From: Lactobacillus iners DSM 13335
GTDB taxonomy: Bacteria > Bacillota > Bacilli > Lactobacillales > Lactobacillaceae
Length of the DNA: 64,000 nt
Direction: 5' to 3'
Assembly: GCF_000160875.1 (NCBI RefSeq)
Contig: NZ_GG700811.1
Coordinates: 62,001 to 126,000, forward strand
Shown here: positions 55,777-64,000 of the stretch, in pieces
How the letters are laid out: every line of letters starts with the position of its first letter
How positions within the stretch are numbered: position 1 is the first letter of the stretch
Made by a program: the position numbers and the translations under genes
Notes under the pieces: model-generated
Databases searched by the model: none
What the model saw: only the letters and a program-made list of their open reading frames with translations
What the model was told of the DNA's origin: nothing

Positions 55777-56742
55777 ATGAAAAAATTTTTATTAATCGTA
55801 ACAATATTTTTAGCATTCGTAGGACTTGCATTTACTATATCGATCAAGCAATCACAAAATGCCGACATAATTTTAACTAATAATGGTCTTAGTTCATCTT
55901 ATTGTGTCTATCAGCCAAATTTAAAATTAAAAATCCGCAAGCTTTTGCAATATTTGGACAAAAATTGTAAGTCGAGTAAACTCCAAGTACAATTAAAATC
56001 AAAATATGATACCGATGAAATCTTGGTTTGGGCAAACTATAATATCAAAGGACAACCTGTAATAGGTGATAATGCTAGATATTTTAATAAAGCAGAATTT
56101 CAAGGTAATGTAACATTTGCAGTTATTTCGGCACATACACCAGTGGCAAATATTGTGACGTCGCAGAATAATCGTTACTTAAAATATGAAGGGCAATACA
56201 TTTCAATTATTGGACAATTAAAAGCCAATGATCAAAGTGAGATACAACAATCTGCATATTATTTAACTACTGGTATTCAGCAACAAACTGGTAATAATAC
56301 CTTAAATAATTACAAAATTATTGTTGATGGCTTGAATAAAAAGCAGGCCAAAAAAGTAGGACACTTTTTGAAAGCGAAAGCAATATGGGTAAATTTTGCT
56401 CAAACATATAACTTAAAACATAGAATAAATCCTACAAAAAAATTAGTGTTTGGAATTATTTGTATACTATTTATATGGGGAATAAGTGCTATGATTGCCT
56501 ATAACTGTCATTTTAATAGACGAGATCTAGCAATAACAAAAGGTAAGCATTCAATGATAGTGAATATCTTACAATTTAATATAATCAATTTTATCATGAT
56601 ATGTATAATCTACTTCATCGTTCCTATGGTTTGGTTTTATAGTAATTCAAGTGCAGTATTAAAATTATTTATATTCATATTTATTATTCAATCTGCTATA
56701 TACGACGGTATAATATTTTTTCGCCCAAAAAGGAGACAATAA
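55777..56742 (+). CDS. Membrane protein of unknown function
   Basis: 321 residues, not recognised. One N-terminal membrane helix (MKKFLLIVTIFLAFVG). An outside domain of about 200 residues holds VIGDNARYFNKAEFQGNVTF and repeated YLTTGIQQQTGNNTLNNY-type polar stretches. Three C-terminal helices follow (about 225-245, 265-292, 297-315). No lipobox or enzyme motif. It starts one base after the methyltransferase-like gene and its stop shares a base with rsmF, so it is translationally coupled in a three-gene unit. No good ribosome site of its own. Confidence 0.75.
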   Translation: MKKFLLIVTIFLAFVGLAFTISIKQSQNADIILTNNGLSSSYCVYQPNLKLKIRKLLQYLDKNCKSSKLQVQLKSKYDTDEILVWANYNIKGQPVIGDNARYFNKAEFQGNVTFAVISAHTPVANIVTSQNNRYLKYEGQYISIIGQLKANDQSEIQQSAYYLTTGIQQQTGNNTLNNYKIIVDGLNKKQAKKVGHFLKAKAIWVNFAQTYNLKHRINPTKKLVFGIICILFIWGISAMIAYNCHFNRRDLAITKGKHSMIVNILQFNIINFIMICIIYFIVPMVWFYSNSSAVLKLFIFIFIIQSAIYDGIIFFRPKRRQ

Positions 56743-58151
56743 TGTATAAAATTCCAACAGAATTTATTGATAAATTTACCCACCTTTTAGGTGAAAAACA
56801 TGCTTCAGAATTAATGTCGGCTTATCAAGAAAATCCTAAAAAAGGGTTCAGACTAAATCCGCTAAAGTATGATTATACTAATGTTAAATACAATTTAGAT
56901 CATAAAATTCCCTATATAGATAATGGCTATTATGGCGAAATAAGCGGAAATGATAGTGAATGGATTGGTGGTTATGTGTATTCACAAGATCCATCTGCGA
57001 TGTATCCTGCTACCATAGCTGATATTAAGCCCGGAGAATATGTTTTAGATTTATGTGCAGCACCTGGAGGCAAATCTACAATTATTGCTAGCAAGCTAAA
57101 AAATGAAGGTGTACTTGTAGCAAATGAAATATCAAGCAAGCGGGCAAAAGAGTTGAGAGAAAATTTGGAAAAGTGGGGAACAAGTAATGTCATTATTACT
57201 AATGAATCACCCGAAAGACTAGTAAAGAAGTTCAAAAATTTATTTGATACTATCATTGTCGATGCCCCATGTTCAGGTGAGGGGATGTTTAGAAAAAGTG
57301 ATGATGCTATTAAATATTGGTCACAAGAATATGTCTTAACTTGTCAAGCTCGTCAACAAAATATTCTTAATTGTGCAGTAGATATGCTTAAAAATAATGG
57401 TAAATTGGTATATTCAACTTGTACATATTCACCTGAAGAAGATGAACAAATTGTATCCTGGCTGATGAAGGAAAAAAATCTAAAAATACAAACTATACCT
57501 AAGAGCCAAGGGATTTCTGATGGTCATCCAGAATGGACAATTGAAAAATTTAATGACATAAAAAAAGCAGCTCGGTTTTGGTTACAGGATAAAATCGGTG
57601 AAGGTCAATTTGCTGCTCTTTTAAAAAAAGAGACAGCTCAATGTATTAATTCCAATTTAGATATGATAACATCACCAAGCAAAAAGATACGGTCTAATAT
57701 CAAAAATCGGATCCAAGTAATTAGTAAAGATGATTTTAAACTGATTAATGATATTTTGCATCAATTTAATTTGCCACTTTATTTAAGTAAACAGTTAGAT
57801 AGAGCAATCAACAAAAATAATCATATAGTGATACCAGCACTTTCTGATGAGAAATTAAAGTCACTTCACGTTATCAGCAATGGGATTGAATTGGGTATAT
57901 TGAAGAAAAATAGATTTGAGCCGTCTCATCAATTAGTTTATATTTTAGCTCAAGTTAAGCAAAATAACGTATATAATATCACGAATGAATCTGATTTTAA
58001 AAAGTATTTGCATGGTGAAACTTTGCAAGTTGAGCATCACATTACGTATGGTTACGTATTAGTTGCATTTGAACACCATATTTTTAGTTTTGGCAAAATT
58101 GGAAAAGATAGTATTTTAAAGAATTATTATCCGAAAGGGCTACGCAGATAA
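56742..58151 (+). CDS. rsmF: 16S rRNA (m5C) methyltransferase, RsmF/YebU type
   Basis: 469 residues. NOL1/NOP2/Sun family: N-terminal FRLNPLKYD region, motif I CAAPGGKST, the catalytic Cys motifs DAPCSGEGMFRK and YSTCTYSPEEDEQI, then an RsmF-type C-terminal PUA-like extension ending KNYYPKGLRR. It methylates C1407-region cytosine in 16S rRNA in E. coli; the exact target here is inferred. The ATG overlaps the stop of the membrane protein gene. Confidence 0.93.
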   Translation: MYKIPTEFIDKFTHLLGEKHASELMSAYQENPKKGFRLNPLKYDYTNVKYNLDHKIPYIDNGYYGEISGNDSEWIGGYVYSQDPSAMYPATIADIKPGEYVLDLCAAPGGKSTIIASKLKNEGVLVANEISSKRAKELRENLEKWGTSNVIITNESPERLVKKFKNLFDTIIVDAPCSGEGMFRKSDDAIKYWSQEYVLTCQARQQNILNCAVDMLKNNGKLVYSTCTYSPEEDEQIVSWLMKEKNLKIQTIPKSQGISDGHPEWTIEKFNDIKKAARFWLQDKIGEGQFAALLKKETAQCINSNLDMITSPSKKIRSNIKNRIQVISKDDFKLINDILHQFNLPLYLSKQLDRAINKNNHIVIPALSDEKLKSLHVISNGIELGILKKNRFEPSHQLVYILAQVKQNNVYNITNESDFKKYLHGETLQVEHHITYGYVLVAFEHHIFSFGKIGKDSILKNYYPKGLRR

Positions 58152-58189
58152 AAAAAAGTTTGTACTTTTATATAAGTACAAACTTTTTA
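58152..58189. terminator. Bidirectional terminator between rsmF and fni
   Basis: Perfect stem AAAAAGTTTGTACTT/AAGTACAAACTTTTT with A and T runs on both sides, between convergent genes. Confidence 0.94.
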
Positions 58190-59212
58190 TATTTGATTTA
58201 AAAAATTAGTTAGTTCCAGTGATAAATAATATTTAACTTTTTTTACATCGTCTAATTTATTTATCCCAAATAATGCCATTAAGATAATTAATTGGTATTT
58301 TAACTTTTGGATTTCGCTAATAAGTGCGGTACCATTTTTATCTTGCATAGATAAATGTAGAAAATGGTTAGCAATTCCAACATACTTGGCACCTAAAACC
58401 AAACTCTTGAAAATATTAATGCTACTATTGATACCACCCGAAGCAATAAAATTTACATGAGATATTTCCTGAAGGTTACTCAACAGGGATTTTACTGTCG
58501 ATAAGCCTAGATCATCTAAAAACAAATTATCTTTATTAGCAGTCCGTTGATTTTCTATATGTACAAAATTTGTACCACCCATACCACCAACATCAAAATA
58601 ATTGATTCCTAGTTTGGCTAATTTTTTGACACTAAAGGGATCTAAACCCATACCAACTTCCTTAATGATTAGTGGCACATTAATAAGCTGCTGGATTTCT
58701 AGAATATTATCTAGCCAGTAAAAATCACGATCTCCTTCGGTCATAGCTGCTTCTTGAACTGCATTCAAATGAATTTGCAATGCATCAGCTTGTAATTCTT
58801 TGATTATCTGTTCGGCCACTTTTGGTTTAGTTAAAGGATTAATATTAGCTAAAAGAATCCCAGTTGGATTTATCTCTCTAGCTATCACAAAACTTTTTAA
58901 TTGCTCAGGTTCTTTTTCTAAAATGCTAGCAGAACCTAAAGCCATCGCAATATTTTCCTCTTTAGCACAGAACGCTAGCCGACGATTGATTTCATAACTT
59001 TCATCACTGCCGCCAGTCATGGCTTCAATAAAGAATGGTGCACTAGCAATCTTATGGAAAAAAGTAGTTTTAATCGAATCAGAAGATATTTTGCTTTCTG
59101 GTAGGGCAGGGCGTATAAGATTAATACCAGAAAAATCGGCATCAGGATGGGGTAGATAATATTTATTTGCTAAATCAATATGATCTTTCTTTCTTTGTGA
59201 ACGCTGTGACAT
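58187..59212 (-). CDS. fni: Isopentenyl-diphosphate isomerase, type 2 (FMN-dependent)
   Basis: Interconverts IPP and DMAPP with reduced FMN. 341 residues, TIM barrel. N-terminal RKKDHIDLANKY, IEAMTGGS (substrate/FMN), VGMGLDPFSVKKL, GGMGGTNFVHIE and ASGGINSSINIFKSL (FMN phosphate). Last gene of the mevalonate operon, 12 bases after pmk. It supplies DMAPP, also the substrate of miaA. Confidence 0.97.
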   Translation of the reverse strand: MSQRSQRKKDHIDLANKYYLPHPDADFSGINLIRPALPESKISSDSIKTTFFHKIASAPFFIEAMTGGSDESYEINRRLAFCAKEENIAMALGSASILEKEPEQLKSFVIAREINPTGILLANINPLTKPKVAEQIIKELQADALQIHLNAVQEAAMTEGDRDFYWLDNILEIQQLINVPLIIKEVGMGLDPFSVKKLAKLGINYFDVGGMGGTNFVHIENQRTANKDNLFLDDLGLSTVKSLLSNLQEISHVNFIASGGINSSINIFKSLVLGAKYVGIANHFLHLSMQDKNGTALISEIQKLKYQLIILMALFGINKLDDVKKVKYYLSLELTNFLNQI

Positions 59213-59224
59213 ATAGTTATTACC

Positions 59225-60298
59225 TCACTTGATAGAATGAATTACAAAATCTAAGGGCTTAATATCATTAAGAATCCACATTTCTTTTAATTTGCTGATA
59301 TTCGTAGAGCTATCTGCAATAACAATACCGCAGTCGCCATTACCAGCTCCTGACGTTTTAGCTGCTCCATTATATTTTTCTGCAATTTCAATTAAAGTTG
59401 TTAGTTTAGGGATTTCAATTGAAATATTATTCATCCTAGCAAAGTTAGCTAAAATCTTACGATTTTCTCTGATATGTTCTTGAATAGTTTTAATATCGCC
59501 TGCATTAAAGGCAGCAATCATCTCAGAAACACAAATCCTTGAATCATTAAGAAATTGGTTATATTTTTCCTTAATAAATTTTTTCTTGGCATTAGTTTGA
59601 TCAACTAATTGAGCTGTAGAAGCTGGCTGTTTACTCCAACCGATTAAAAGTTTCAATTCTTTAGGTGGAGTTAAGAGCTTGATATCCAAACCAGGCCATT
59701 GTTCTTTAACTATCTTGCTAAGCTTATTATTTTTTAGTTCGTCTTTAAGCCACTGCTTATCAAATGTTTGATATGCTAACCAACCACCATAAACACTGGC
59801 AGCAATATCTCCAGCAGATCCATTTCCTTGAACAGTATAATGTGCAATAGCAGAAAGTTTAAATATCAGAGATTTATCTAACTCTATCCCATAAAAGTGC
59901 AAAATTGCCTTTACAGTTGCTACGGTTACTGCTGCAGAAGAACCCAATCCAAATTTTTTTCCGTCAGGAGAATCTAATTCAGAATTGATGTGCAAATCAT
60001 AAATAGCTAATGTAATACCTTTTTCTAAACAATACATTTCAGTAAATTTAATAGCAGATAAAATGTATTCGAAAGGATTATCTCGATTATTGATAATCAT
60101 CTTATTACCACGACGAGACCAATAAATGCAATTTTGAGAATACTGTTTTGAGTGGATCACTCCCGTCGAACCCTGGCTTTTATTAATAGAAACTGTTACA
60201 AATTCATTTAATGCAACTAAAATAGCGGGACAATGTTGCTCTAATACTGCATATTCACCTGCAATATACAATTTTCCAGGAGCTTTTTCTGTAATCAA
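59225..60298 (-). CDS. pmk: Phosphomevalonate kinase
   Basis: Second phosphorylation of mevalonate. 357 residues, GHMP kinase. N-terminal APGKLYIAGEYAVLE, ATP loop FGLGSSAAVTVATVKAIL, Gly-rich TSGAGNGDCGIVI at the C-terminus. Starts 11 bases after mvaD. Confidence 0.96.
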   Translation of the reverse strand: MITEKAPGKLYIAGEYAVLEQHCPAILVALNEFVTVSINKSQGSTGVIHSKQYSQNCIYWSRRGNKMIINNRDNPFEYILSAIKFTEMYCLEKGITLAIYDLHINSELDSPDGKKFGLGSSAAVTVATVKAILHFYGIELDKSLIFKLSAIAHYTVQGNGSAGDIAASVYGGWLAYQTFDKQWLKDELKNNKLSKIVKEQWPGLDIKLLTPPKELKLLIGWSKQPASTAQLVDQTNAKKKFIKEKYNQFLNDSRICVSEMIAAFNAGDIKTIQEHIRENRKILANFARMNNISIEIPKLTTLIEIAEKYNGAAKTSGAGNGDCGIVIADSSTNISKLKEMWILNDIKPLDFVIHSIK

Positions 60299-60309
60299 TA
60301 ATAATTCCT

Positions 60310-61287
60310 CTAATCATCACAATTAATTATTTGAACACCTGGTCCAAATTTTGACTTTATTATTTTAACACTATCTAAGGTATTATGAATAGCTTTACAA
60401 ATATCTTCTACACTTTTATCTTGACATAATATTTTTACATTAGGTCCAGCATCTATAGTGTAGTAGCATTCTATGCCATTCTTTCTTAAATTGCGAACTA
60501 AATTCATGATAGTAATAGTTGTAGGTTGAAAATATGAAAAACTTTGCATAGCGGTTAAATTTAAGCTATGCATTTCGTTTGCAGATAACTCACTAAGTTC
60601 ACCTAAACGTGTAAAATTATTATTTTTGATAGCTGATTCCATTTCAGAAATTTCTTGTTTATTGCGATTTAGCCAAGTCTGATAAAAAGGGGAAGTCTGG
60701 GCTATTTTCATCCCACAAGTAGAAGAAATATCTTTTTGACTTACATCTAATTCGACTGCTAACATCGTAAGATCCATTTGAGGATGTTCATTTATTGGAA
60801 AAGCAAATGAAGTTTGATCATCATAACCTTTTTGCCATTCAACAAAACCACCAAAAATAGATCTAGTAGCAGAACCGGACCCAAGTCTTGCAATACGTGA
60901 TAATTCCTGCCGATTCAGATTCAAGTTATAGCTAGCAGCAAAACTAGTTGCTAATGCAGCAAAACCAGATGCTGAAGATGCTAATCCAGCGGCAGTAGGA
61001 ACATGATTTTCAGTTTTTATACAAAAATGATCGTTGAAACCATATATATCCTGTAATTTTTTAACATAATTAATAATTCTGTAACTGGCTTGGTCATTAA
61101 CTGCTTTTCCATTCATAATGACCATATCGTTTGCTAAATCAACATTATGTGTAAATTCAGTTTCTGTATAAAAAGCATCTAGTGTCATAGATATACTTGA
61201 CATCAAAGGGATCTTTAATGAACTATCAGCTTTGCCCCAGTACTTAATTAAGGCAATATTAGTATGAGCACGTGCAATTATTTTCAT
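60310..61287 (-). CDS. mvaD: Diphosphomevalonate decarboxylase
   Basis: ATP-dependent decarboxylation to IPP. 325 residues, GHMP family. ALIKYWGKAD near the start, ENHVPTAAGLASSASGFAALATS (substrate/ATP loop), RIARLGSGSATRSIFGGFVEW, and YYTIDAGPNVKIL (catalytic Asp). 14 bases after mvk. Confidence 0.97.
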   Translation of the reverse strand: MKIIARAHTNIALIKYWGKADSSLKIPLMSSISMTLDAFYTETEFTHNVDLANDMVIMNGKAVNDQASYRIINYVKKLQDIYGFNDHFCIKTENHVPTAAGLASSASGFAALATSFAASYNLNLNRQELSRIARLGSGSATRSIFGGFVEWQKGYDDQTSFAFPINEHPQMDLTMLAVELDVSQKDISSTCGMKIAQTSPFYQTWLNRNKQEISEMESAIKNNNFTRLGELSELSANEMHSLNLTAMQSFSYFQPTTITIMNLVRNLRKNGIECYYTIDAGPNVKILCQDKSVEDICKAIHNTLDSVKIIKSKFGPGVQIINCDD

Positions 61288-61301
61288 ATAAAATATCCTA
61301 A

Positions 61302-62222
61302 CTAAATTTCTTCAATCCAATAATTTTCATAATTATTTATAGCAAGTTGAGCAATACTAGATGCAACTTCTTGATTCGGACATAAAGCTATCACAATACC
61401 TCCTAAACCGCCACCTGATAATTTACAACCATATGCACCATTTTGGTTAGCGATGTTACATAAATTATTGATACGAGTCGTAGATAGGCCAAAGTTTGCA
61501 AGAATATGTTGAGCTTCATTAAAGATAGTTCCTACCATTGGTGCATCTTTTTTAAACCAATAATCTTTTGTTTGATCTGCTAAATAACCTAATTTATCAA
61601 TAGCTTCTTTTTTAGCAATATCGTGTTCTATTTGATATTTAACAGATGATACAGCTTCTTTAGTATTACCTAATTCACCAGTATCCATAATTAAAAGGGT
61701 AGCACCTAATTTTTCAGATAAAACTTTTGGTCCCATATTTTTGTTGAAAAACACTAAATAATCAGACTGTACTGTAGCTGCATCCAGACCCGAAGCCTTA
61801 CCATGATTAATAGTTTCAGCTTCATTAGTGATATCAGTAATTTCTTTAGATGTCATCTTTAGTGCAAAATATTCATTTAAAGCTCTAGCAGTACCCAATG
61901 CTACAACAGCACTTGATCCCAATCCTCTCTCCATCGGTATTTCTCCAGTATATGTAATTTTGATCGAGCAGGGCGTAGGTATTTTGGATAGTATTTTTTT
62001 GACGACATGTTTTAAGCCATTATACTCTGCAGGTGCAGTTAAATATGGTCCTTGATATCTTAATGTATCCATCCAAATTCCATCATGATAAGCTTCCACG
62101 CTAGTATCAATATTTAATGCATGAATAGGCAAAGCCATCGCATCTTTTCCATAAACTACAGAATGTTCACCAATTAAAATTACTTTTCCATGAGTTTTTA
62201 CTACTACTTTTCTTTTATTCAT
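61302..62222 (-). CDS. mvk: Mevalonate kinase
   Basis: First gene of the mevalonate operon; phosphorylates mevalonate. 306 residues. GKVILIGEHSVVYG, ATP loop MERGLGSSAVVALGTARAL, GKASGLDAATV (catalytic Asp) and C-terminal CKLSGGGLGGIVIAL. AAGGTGA lies 13 bases before ATG 62222, a rather long spacing. Divergent from rexB. The upper pathway (thiolase, HMG-CoA synthase and reductase) is not in the window. Confidence 0.96.
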   Translation of the reverse strand: MNKRKVVVKTHGKVILIGEHSVVYGKDAMALPIHALNIDTSVEAYHDGIWMDTLRYQGPYLTAPAEYNGLKHVVKKILSKIPTPCSIKITYTGEIPMERGLGSSAVVALGTARALNEYFALKMTSKEITDITNEAETINHGKASGLDAATVQSDYLVFFNKNMGPKVLSEKLGATLLIMDTGELGNTKEAVSSVKYQIEHDIAKKEAIDKLGYLADQTKDYWFKKDAPMVGTIFNEAQHILANFGLSTTRINNLCNIANQNGAYGCKLSGGGLGGIVIALCPNQEVASSIAQLAINNYENYWIEEI

Positions 62223-62290
62223 AATTTTTATATATTCACCTTTCTATAAGCAAAGTATATGCTAAAATACCGAATGAGGAGATTAAATAT

Positions 62291-64000
62291 ATGATAAATA
62301 TAATAACTAGTACACAGGCATATGATTTACAAAATGAAATTTTAAATATGGCTGTAAAGACATATCTAAATAATAAAACCAAAAAGACATTTGTTATTGT
62401 ACCAAATCATGTTAAGTTTACAACAGAAATAGATACTTTGAAAAAAATAGCTAACATCAATAAGCAAGATAGCGTATCAGTAACAAATTTACAAGTATTA
62501 TCCTTTTCACGACTTGCTTGGTATTTTTTGCGTAATCAAAAAATAGCTTTACCAGAAATCATTGATGATGCTACTAGCTTAATGATTTTAGAAAAGATAG
62601 TCAAAAATAAAAAAGATGAATTACTACTCTTCAATAATTCTAATAATGGTAGTTTGAAGCAAATTTATGAGTCAATTATTTTAATTCATCAAGGAAATGT
62701 AGATTTGAATTCTATTAGTCATGAAGCAGTCACTGAAGAGACGAGTAGGAAATTACATGACTTACAAATAATATATGACGAATTTATCCAGATGCTTGGT
62801 GATCATTTTACTACCAAAGATGGTATTCAATTAATATTAAAGACAGTAATGAACAAAAAGTTGTCAATTGATAATATGAATTTCTTTTTCTGCGGTTTTT
62901 CATATTTTTCATTATCAGAATTAAATATTGTCAAAATAATAGCTAAAAAAGCCCACTTGAGTGTATTTGCTTTCAAAACAAAGGATGCTCAAATTAATGA
63001 TAAAGTGATGGAAGGCGATTATGATTACATCGTTCAAAGTACTATTGCTAAGTTAATTAATTTTTTTAACGTAAACTCATTAAAATTTTCTACTAAAGAA
63101 TATGGTTATAATATCAATTTAAATAATAAGGAAAAACTCAATGCTATTTGGACTGGAAATATTCCGCAACAAGGATTGGATTTAACAAACTATGTGCATT
63201 TAATTAAAGCTGATTCACGTTATGCAGAAATTAATTTTGTAGCTCAGACTATTTATCAGCAAGTTGTCTTTAATCATTACCGATATAAAGACTTTTTGGT
63301 TTTAGCACCTAATTTAAGTGAATATGAAACATATTTAACGCCAATTTTTAGCCAAAACAATATTTCAATGTTTAATGACTTACAAAAGCAAATGAAATTT
63401 CATCCCTTAGTGGTTATGATTGAAAATATTGCTGATATTAATGATATGGGATTTAAAACACAAGATATAATAACTATATTGAAGACAAGGCTGTTAATTC
63501 CAGAATGGTATACAGATGATATAAAATTTATAGCTGATGTTGATTTATTAGAAAATTTTGTTTTAGCTCATAATATCAACCATCAATTATGGAAAAAGAG
63601 TTTTTATGACTTTGTTGACAATAATATCAGTCATTTAGACCAAATCAATGAAAAAGTTGAAAAGTTAGATAAATTAAGACAATTCATCATTGAAAATATA
63701 GATAATTTGATTACTCAATTACATAAACTTACCAATGTACAAGAAGCTGTGACATTATTTTGGAACTTTTTATTAAAGAACAAAATAAATAAAAAACTCG
63801 AAAAATGGCGTAATACTGCTATTAACAACGGAGATTTGCAACTTGCTCAACAGCCTGAACAAATCTGGGCACTTTTGAACAAGCTACTGAAAGACTACGT
63901 TTTGATTGCCGAAGAATTTAATACTGAGAATTTTTTTGATATTCTTATTTCAGGATTTAGTGAAGCTAACTTTTCTCAAATACCATCAGTTTTGGATGCA
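62291..64000 (+). CDS. rexB: ATP-dependent nuclease subunit B (RexB/AddB), 3' end cut off
   Basis: Subunit of the RexAB/AddAB helicase-nuclease that processes double-strand breaks. 570 codons are visible of about 1,150, with no stop before the window ends. Start at ATG 62291 with GGAG nine bases upstream. Begins MINIITSTQAYDLQNEIL and shows FVIVPNHVKF, VLSFSRLAW and FFFCGFSYFSLSELNI, typical RexB segments. There is no N-terminal Walker A, which separates RexB of lactic bacteria from AddB of Bacillus. rexA should follow outside the window. Confidence 0.93.
   Translation, partial: MINIITSTQAYDLQNEILNMAVKTYLNNKTKKTFVIVPNHVKFTTEIDTLKKIANINKQDSVSVTNLQVLSFSRLAWYFLRNQKIALPEIIDDATSLMILEKIVKNKKDELLLFNNSNNGSLKQIYESIILIHQGNVDLNSISHEAVTEETSRKLHDLQIIYDEFIQMLGDHFTTKDGIQLILKTVMNKKLSIDNMNFFFCGFSYFSLSELNIVKIIAKKAHLSVFAFKTKDAQINDKVMEGDYDYIVQSTIAKLINFFNVNSLKFSTKEYGYNINLNNKEKLNAIWTGNIPQQGLDLTNYVHLIKADSRYAEINFVAQTIYQQVVFNHYRYKDFLVLAPNLSEYETYLTPIFSQNNISMFNDLQKQMKFHPLVVMIENIADINDMGFKTQDIITILKTRLLIPEWYTDDIKFIADVDLLENFVLAHNINHQLWKKSFYDFVDNNISHLDQINEKVEKLDKLRQFIIENIDNLITQLHKLTNVQEAVTLFWNFLLKNKINKKLEKWRNTAINNGDLQLAQQPEQIWALLNKLLKDYVLIAEEFNTENFFDILISGFSEANFSQIPSVLDA

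Noticed and set aside
1..64000. CRISPR array, rRNA genes, replication origin
   Set aside because: No regularly spaced repeats, no rRNA sequence, and no DnaA-box cluster with dnaA/dnaN noticed anywhere in the window.

Overview
The window is chromosomal DNA of a low-G+C Gram-positive bacterium. It fits best in Lactobacillus in the narrow sense (the delbrueckii/gasseri/jensenii/iners range). The support is: strong AT-richness (about one third G+C by eye), PepN and PepT peptidases, a DUF3042 small protein, the L33 sequence type, T-box-controlled aminoacyl-tRNA synthetase operons, the gene strings phoH-ybeY-era-recO-glyQS-dnaG-rpoD-trmK-nif3, a complete lower mevalonate operon with type 2 IPP isomerase, and RexB-type recombination. 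I cannot fix the species.

Layout. 1-10.9 kb: 3' part of pepN, tRNA-Arg(TCT), rpmG, fthC, a rhomboid protease, yqgQ, a cysteine-less rhodanese, DUF3042, miaA, glnA (no glnR beside it), an MFS transporter, and a two-gene osmoprotectant-type ABC transporter whose ATPase has lost most of its catalytic motifs. 11-19.5 kb: two cytoplasmic pullulanase-like debranching enzymes flanking a P-type proton pump, tRNA-Ser(CGA), a PAP2 phosphatase and enolase. The first pullulanase has a clear promoter with a CcpA (cre)-like site over the start of transcription. 19.5-25.4 kb: an ABC-F protein, a Met T-box with metNI (no metQ), a ThrE exporter and YbaK. 25.4-33.5 kb: prmA, an unknown membrane protein, relA, dtd, a T-box with an apparent Asp specifier before hisS-aspS, and a flavin reductase. 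33.6-48.5 kb: housekeeping genes yitT, ppsR, rpsU, yqeY, phoH, ybeY, era, recO, Gly T-box, glyQS, dnaG, rpoD, trmK, nif3, pepT. 48.7-50.6 kb: a YtrA-type GntR regulator with an ABC exporter pair. The regulator has no ATG, GTG or TTG start and apparently starts at ATA. Its promoter carries a perfect 10-bp inverted repeat.

50.7-54.1 kb is the only clearly accessory stretch. It holds a GIY-YIG/DUF4357 protein, then two diverged copies of a block containing a DinJ antitoxin and a YafQ toxin that has lost its middle. Copy A also carries an intact YgjP-type metallopeptidase and a frameshifted upstream remnant. Copy B keeps only two short pieces of that peptidase region. A promoter-leader-terminator unit sits between the copies. 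The breakpoints can be read directly: a shared toxin deletion, then a 71-bp deletion between 7-bp direct repeats in copy A only.

54.1-64 kb returns to core genes: a small HTH-like protein and lepB (minus strand); a coupled trio of a methyltransferase-like protein, an unknown membrane protein and RsmF; the minus-strand operon mvk-mvaD-pmk-fni; and the start of rexB, which runs off the end.

I see no integrase, transposase, phage structural gene, CRISPR array, rRNA or origin. No clear new multi-gene system is visible. The best leads are the full-length but motif-dead ABC transporter, the ATA-start GntR module, and the decaying toxin-antitoxin/peptidase island.
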